From assembly GCA_013202185.1 (NCBI GenBank), contig JABMSA010000117.1:1-6455 (forward strand): a stretch of DNA of 6,455 nucleotides, read 5' to 3'. This DNA is from Planctomycetota bacterium (GTDB taxonomy: Bacteria > Planctomycetota > PUPC01 > JABMSA01). Position 1 is the stretch's first letter. Each line of letters begins with the position of its first letter. The notes below the pieces were generated by a model. The model ran no database searches, was not told the DNA's origin, and saw nothing but the letters and a program-made list of their open reading frames with translations. Position numbers and translations under genes: made by a program. Shown one piece after another: positions 3,607-6,455 of this stretch.

Positions 3607-6455
3607 ATGCTGCTAACCGACATTGCCCTCAAGCGCCGCACTGTTGTAGCCGTGCTGGTCTTTCTCATCATCGTAGCGGGTGCCTCGAGCTATGTGGCAC
3701 TTCCCCGCGAAGACGCTCCCGACGTGCCGATCCCGCACGTGCTCATCACCACCACGTATGAGGGGGTGTCGCCCGAAGACATCGAAACGTCGATCACAAT
3801 CAAGCTGGAGAAGGAACTCGCGGGCCTCAAGGGCCTCAAGCAGTTGAGTTCGACGAGCGCCGAAGGCATTTCGATAATCGACGCCGAGTTCCTTTCGGAC
3901 ATCGTCATCGAAGACGCCCTGCAATACGTCCGCGACAGGATCGACCTCGCCAAGCCCGAATTGCCGCCGGAAGCCGATGAGCCGTCTCTGAAGGAAATCA
4001 ACATCGCGGAATTCCCGATCGGGCTGGTCAATATCTCGGGAAACATCTCGCCGGTGCGGCTGAAGGCGATCGCAGATGAACTCGAGGACTCCATCGAGCA
4101 GGTGCCGGGCGTGCTCAACGCCGACGTGCTGGGCTCCCTCGAGCGCGAGATACGCATCGAAATCGATCCCGATCGACTGGCGTCTTACGACCTGACGATC
4201 CCAGAGCTGCTGGCGCTCGTCCCATCCGAGAACGTGAACGTCTCGGCAGGTGGGCTCGAGACCGAGGGGACGAAATTCAATGTACGCGTGCCGGCGGAGT
4301 TCGCCGACCCGGGCGAGATCAACGGCCTCGTGCTCGCCGTCCGCAACGACAGGCCCATCTACCTCGCCAACGTCGCAACGATCTGCGACACCTTCAAGGA
4401 CCGCACAACATTCTCGCGCCTGGACCGCGTGGATAGCATCACGATCAGCATCCAGAAGCGAACCGGCGCAAACGTTATCCACATATCCGACAGCATCAAG
4501 GAGATCGTGGCGGAGGCGCGCAAGCTGGCGCCGGCGGGCGTGAAATTCGACATCACCTTCGACAAGTCGAAGTATATCCGCATCATGATCAGCGACCTCG
4601 AAAACAACATCGCGTGCGGCCTGATACTCGTGCTGGCCGTGCTGCTGCTGTTCGTGGGCGGCCGCACCAGCGCCATCGTTGCGGCGGCGATCCCGATCAG
4701 CATGCTAATGAGCTTCGCAGTGATATCGCTGCTGGGCTACACGCTCAATATGGTCGTGCTGTTCAGCCTCGTGCTGGCGCTCGGCATGCTCGTCGACAAC
4801 GCAATCGTGATCGTCGAGAACATCTACCGGCACGTGCAACTGGGCTACGGCCGAATGGAAGCGGCGCTGATGGGCACTCGAGAGGTGGCGTGGCCGGTTG
4901 CCACCTCCACGGCCACGACGGTAGCGGCGTTCTTCCCGATGATGTTCTGGCCGGGTATAATGGGCGACTTCATGAAATACCTGCCCATCACGCTGATCAT
5001 AACGCTCACCAGCTCGCTGTTCGTTGCCCTTGTGATCAGCCCCGCCATCTGCTCGGTCGCGGCGGGCGGAAGACGAAAGCAAAAGTCCGACTCCGCCTGG
5101 CTGGTGCGATCATATCGGCGGCTGCTCGAGCTGATACTCGGGCACTGGTCGACCAGGGTCTTCACGCTCTGGCTGTCGGCCTGCCTGTTGCTGGCTATGG
5201 GATTGCTCTACAAGGGGTTCGGCAAGGGCGTGGAGTTTTTTCCCATCCCGGACCCGGATCGCGCCATCATAAACATCCGCAGCCCGCAGGGCACAAGCCT
5301 CAACGAGTCGGACCGCCTGGCGCGCATCGTCGAAGAGCGCGTCGAAAAGTACCGCGACGACCTGCGCTACGTAATCACGAACGTCGGGTCATCGGGCGCG
5401 GGCTTCTCCTTCGGCGCAAGCGCCGGCGGGCCGCACATCGCGAACCTCACACTCGTATTCCACGACTACGCCGACCGGAAACGCTCCTCCGCCGATGCCG
5501 TGAAAGAGATCCGGCGCGACCTCTCGGACATCGCCGGCGCCGAGATCAAGGTTGAGAAAGAGAAGGTGGGGCCGCCCGCTGGAGCGCCCATCACCGTTCG
5601 CGTTATCGGAAAGGATTTCAAGGTGCTCGAAGGCCTGAGCGAAAAAGCAAAACAAATGATCGCAACCGTGCCCGGCCTGATCGACCTCCGCAGCGACCAC
5701 GAGGCCGCACGGCCTGAGCTTTCGTTCGTGCCCGACCGGCGCCGCGCGAAGCTGCTGCACGTGGACACGGCGGTTGTGGGGCAGTTCCTCAAGATGGCGA
5801 TATTCGGGATGAAGGTCGGCGTCTTCCGCGATTACAACGACGAATACGACATCACCGTCCGCCTGCCGCTGAGCAAGCGCATCAACGTCGAGGACCTCCT
5901 CTCGCTTCAGATCCCGAACGCGACGGGCAAAGCCGTGCCGCTCAGTTCGGTCGGCACTTTCGATTACAGGGGCGGATTCGGCACCATCAACCGCATCGAC
6001 CAGAAGCGCGTGGTCACGCTCACCGCCGACGTCGAGGGCCGCCTGAGTGACGATGTTCTCAAGGACGTCCAAGGGCGGCTCGAGCGGTTGGAGATGCCCG
6101 TCGGATACAATCTTCAATACGCCGGCGAAAAAGAAGAGATGGACAAGGCCCGGGCCTTCCTGATGAAAGCATTCATATACGCGGTGCTGCTGATCGTGAT
6201 GATTCTCGTGGCGCAGTTCAACTCGCTGACCGTGCCGTTCATCATCATGGCGACCGTTGTGTTGTCGCTGGTGGGCGTTCTCACGGGGCTGCTCGTCTGC
6301 GGGCTGCCTTTCGGCGTCCTGATGACGGGCATCGGCGTGATCAGCCTCGCCGGGGTGGTCGTCAATAATGCAATCGTGCTGCTCGACTACACCCGCCAGT
6401 TGGAGCAGCGGGGTCTGGAACTCGTCGAGGCCGCCGTCGAAGCCGGCAAGACGCG
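3607..6455 (+). CDS. RND-family efflux permease (HAE-1/AcrB-like), 3' end outside the window
   Basis: The frame is open from ATG 3607 to the right edge: 949 codons plus two bases of the usual 1,030 or so. The N-terminus (MLLTDIALKRR) and first transmembrane helix (about 12-31) are typical. A large periplasmic loop follows (about 32-335, with PREDAPDVPIP and GVSPEDIE). Then come helices 2-6 (about 337-353, 358-378, 383-403, 429-449, 459-480), helix 7 (about 517-536), a second large loop (about 537-852, beginning GKGVEFFPIPDPD), and helices 8-10 (about 853-872, 877-898, 905-926). Helices 11-12 are missing. The helix-4 motif is GMLVDNAIVIVENI, with Asp397 and Asn398; helix 10 has GVVVNNAIVLLDY, with Asn920 where AcrB has its relay Lys. 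It would be the proton-driven inner-membrane pump. The motifs point to the hydrophobe/amphiphile group rather than heavy-metal CzcA, but the substrate is unknown. Confidence 0.95.
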   Translation, partial: MLLTDIALKRRTVVAVLVFLIIVAGASSYVALPREDAPDVPIPHVLITTTYEGVSPEDIETSITIKLEKELAGLKGLKQLSSTSAEGISIIDAEFLSDIVIEDALQYVRDRIDLAKPELPPEADEPSLKEINIAEFPIGLVNISGNISPVRLKAIADELEDSIEQVPGVLNADVLGSLEREIRIEIDPDRLASYDLTIPELLALVPSENVNVSAGGLETEGTKFNVRVPAEFADPGEINGLVLAVRNDRPIYLANVATICDTFKDRTTFSRLDRVDSITISIQKRTGANVIHISDSIKEIVAEARKLAPAGVKFDITFDKSKYIRIMISDLENNIACGLILVLAVLLLFVGGRTSAIVAAAIPISMLMSFAVISLLGYTLNMVVLFSLVLALGMLVDNAIVIVENIYRHVQLGYGRMEAALMGTREVAWPVATSTATTVAAFFPMMFWPGIMGDFMKYLPITLIITLTSSLFVALVISPAICSVAAGGRRKQKSDSAWLVRSYRRLLELILGHWSTRVFTLWLSACLLLAMGLLYKGFGKGVEFFPIPDPDRAIINIRSPQGTSLNESDRLARIVEERVEKYRDDLRYVITNVGSSGAGFSFGASAGGPHIANLTLVFHDYADRKRSSADAVKEIRRDLSDIAGAEIKVEKEKVGPPAGAPITVRVIGKDFKVLEGLSEKAKQMIATVPGLIDLRSDHEAARPELSFVPDRRRAKLLHVDTAVVGQFLKMAIFGMKVGVFRDYNDEYDITVRLPLSKRINVEDLLSLQIPNATGKAVPLSSVGTFDYRGGFGTINRIDQKRVVTLTADVEGRLSDDVLKDVQGRLERLEMPVGYNLQYAGEKEEMDKARAFLMKAFIYAVLLIVMILVAQFNSLTVPFIIMATVVLSLVGVLTGLLVCGLPFGVLMTGIGVISLAGVVVNNAIVLLDYTRQLEQRGLELVEAAVEAGKT

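Noticed and set aside
3822..3839. 9-bp perfect tandem repeat GGGCCTCAA
   Set aside because: It encodes GLKGLK in a conserved stretch of the first periplasmic loop where related permeases have similar residues; ordinary coding sequence.
3613..4482. 289-codon open frame on the - strand across the start of the permease
   Set aside because: Antisense shadow of a clear RND permease; the Asp/Arg/Val-rich composition is that of complementary codons.
4614..5555. 313-codon + strand frame inside the permease
   Set aside because: Its Arg/Gly/His-rich product has no domain and overlaps conserved transmembrane motifs of the permease read in another frame.
5389..6117. 242-codon open frame on the - strand inside the permease
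   Set aside because: Antisense shadow with no recognisable family or ribosome site evidence.
1..6455. CRISPR array, tRNA or rRNA genes
   Set aside because: No regularly spaced repeats and no tRNA- or rRNA-like sequence seen on either strand.

Overview
The window carries the start of a tripartite RND-type efflux operon from a Gram-negative (diderm) bacterium. All genes lie on the + strand: a TetR-family regulator (231-881), an outer-membrane factor lipoprotein (878-2338), a periplasmic adaptor (2351-3433) and an RND permease (3607 to the right edge, incomplete). The coding sequence is GC-rich, and starts use GGAGG/GAGG-type Shine-Dalgarno sites and sigma70-like promoter boxes. A lipid-anchored TolC-like protein plus an inner-membrane-anchored adaptor implies two membranes. 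The taxon cannot be fixed from sequence alone; from general style a deltaproteobacterial or PVC/Planctomycete-type lineage is possible, but that is a guess.

Left edge (1-194). Bases 12-31 form a 9-bp-stem hairpin in a context that looks like the right end of an IS200/IS605 (tnpB-type) element whose body lies outside the window. After about 125 bases with no recognisable content comes an almost ideal promoter (TTGACA, 16-bp spacer, TATAAT). A perfect 18-bp palindrome starts two bases after the -10 box, where the TetR-family product is expected to bind and repress its own transcription. The regulator's true start is the ATG at 231, behind GGAGGT.

Operon (231-6455). The regulator and the outer-membrane factor overlap by ATGA, and the adaptor follows after 12 bases, so these three genes are almost certainly co-transcribed from the operator-controlled promoter. 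Together with the permease they would form a proton-driven pump that spans the envelope: the permease in the inner membrane, the adaptor bridging the periplasm, and the TolC-like channel in the outer membrane. A ligand, probably a pump substrate, would release the repressor and switch on both the pump and more repressor. The substrate cannot be read from the sequence.

The adaptor-permease gap (3434-3606) is the least ordinary part. It is 173 bases long where a few bases would be expected. It holds a perfect 13-bp inverted repeat preceded by a third copy of one arm, so two mutually exclusive hairpins can form, followed by a small hairpin and a 6-base complement to the permease Shine-Dalgarno site. 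It may be a dispersed palindromic repeat, a dose-setting attenuator, or both. The permease belongs to the RND group with VDN and VNN in place of the VDD and AKN proton-relay motifs of AcrB. I see no new defence system or unknown gene family; the interest is in the control regions and in a few residue-level oddities of the pump.
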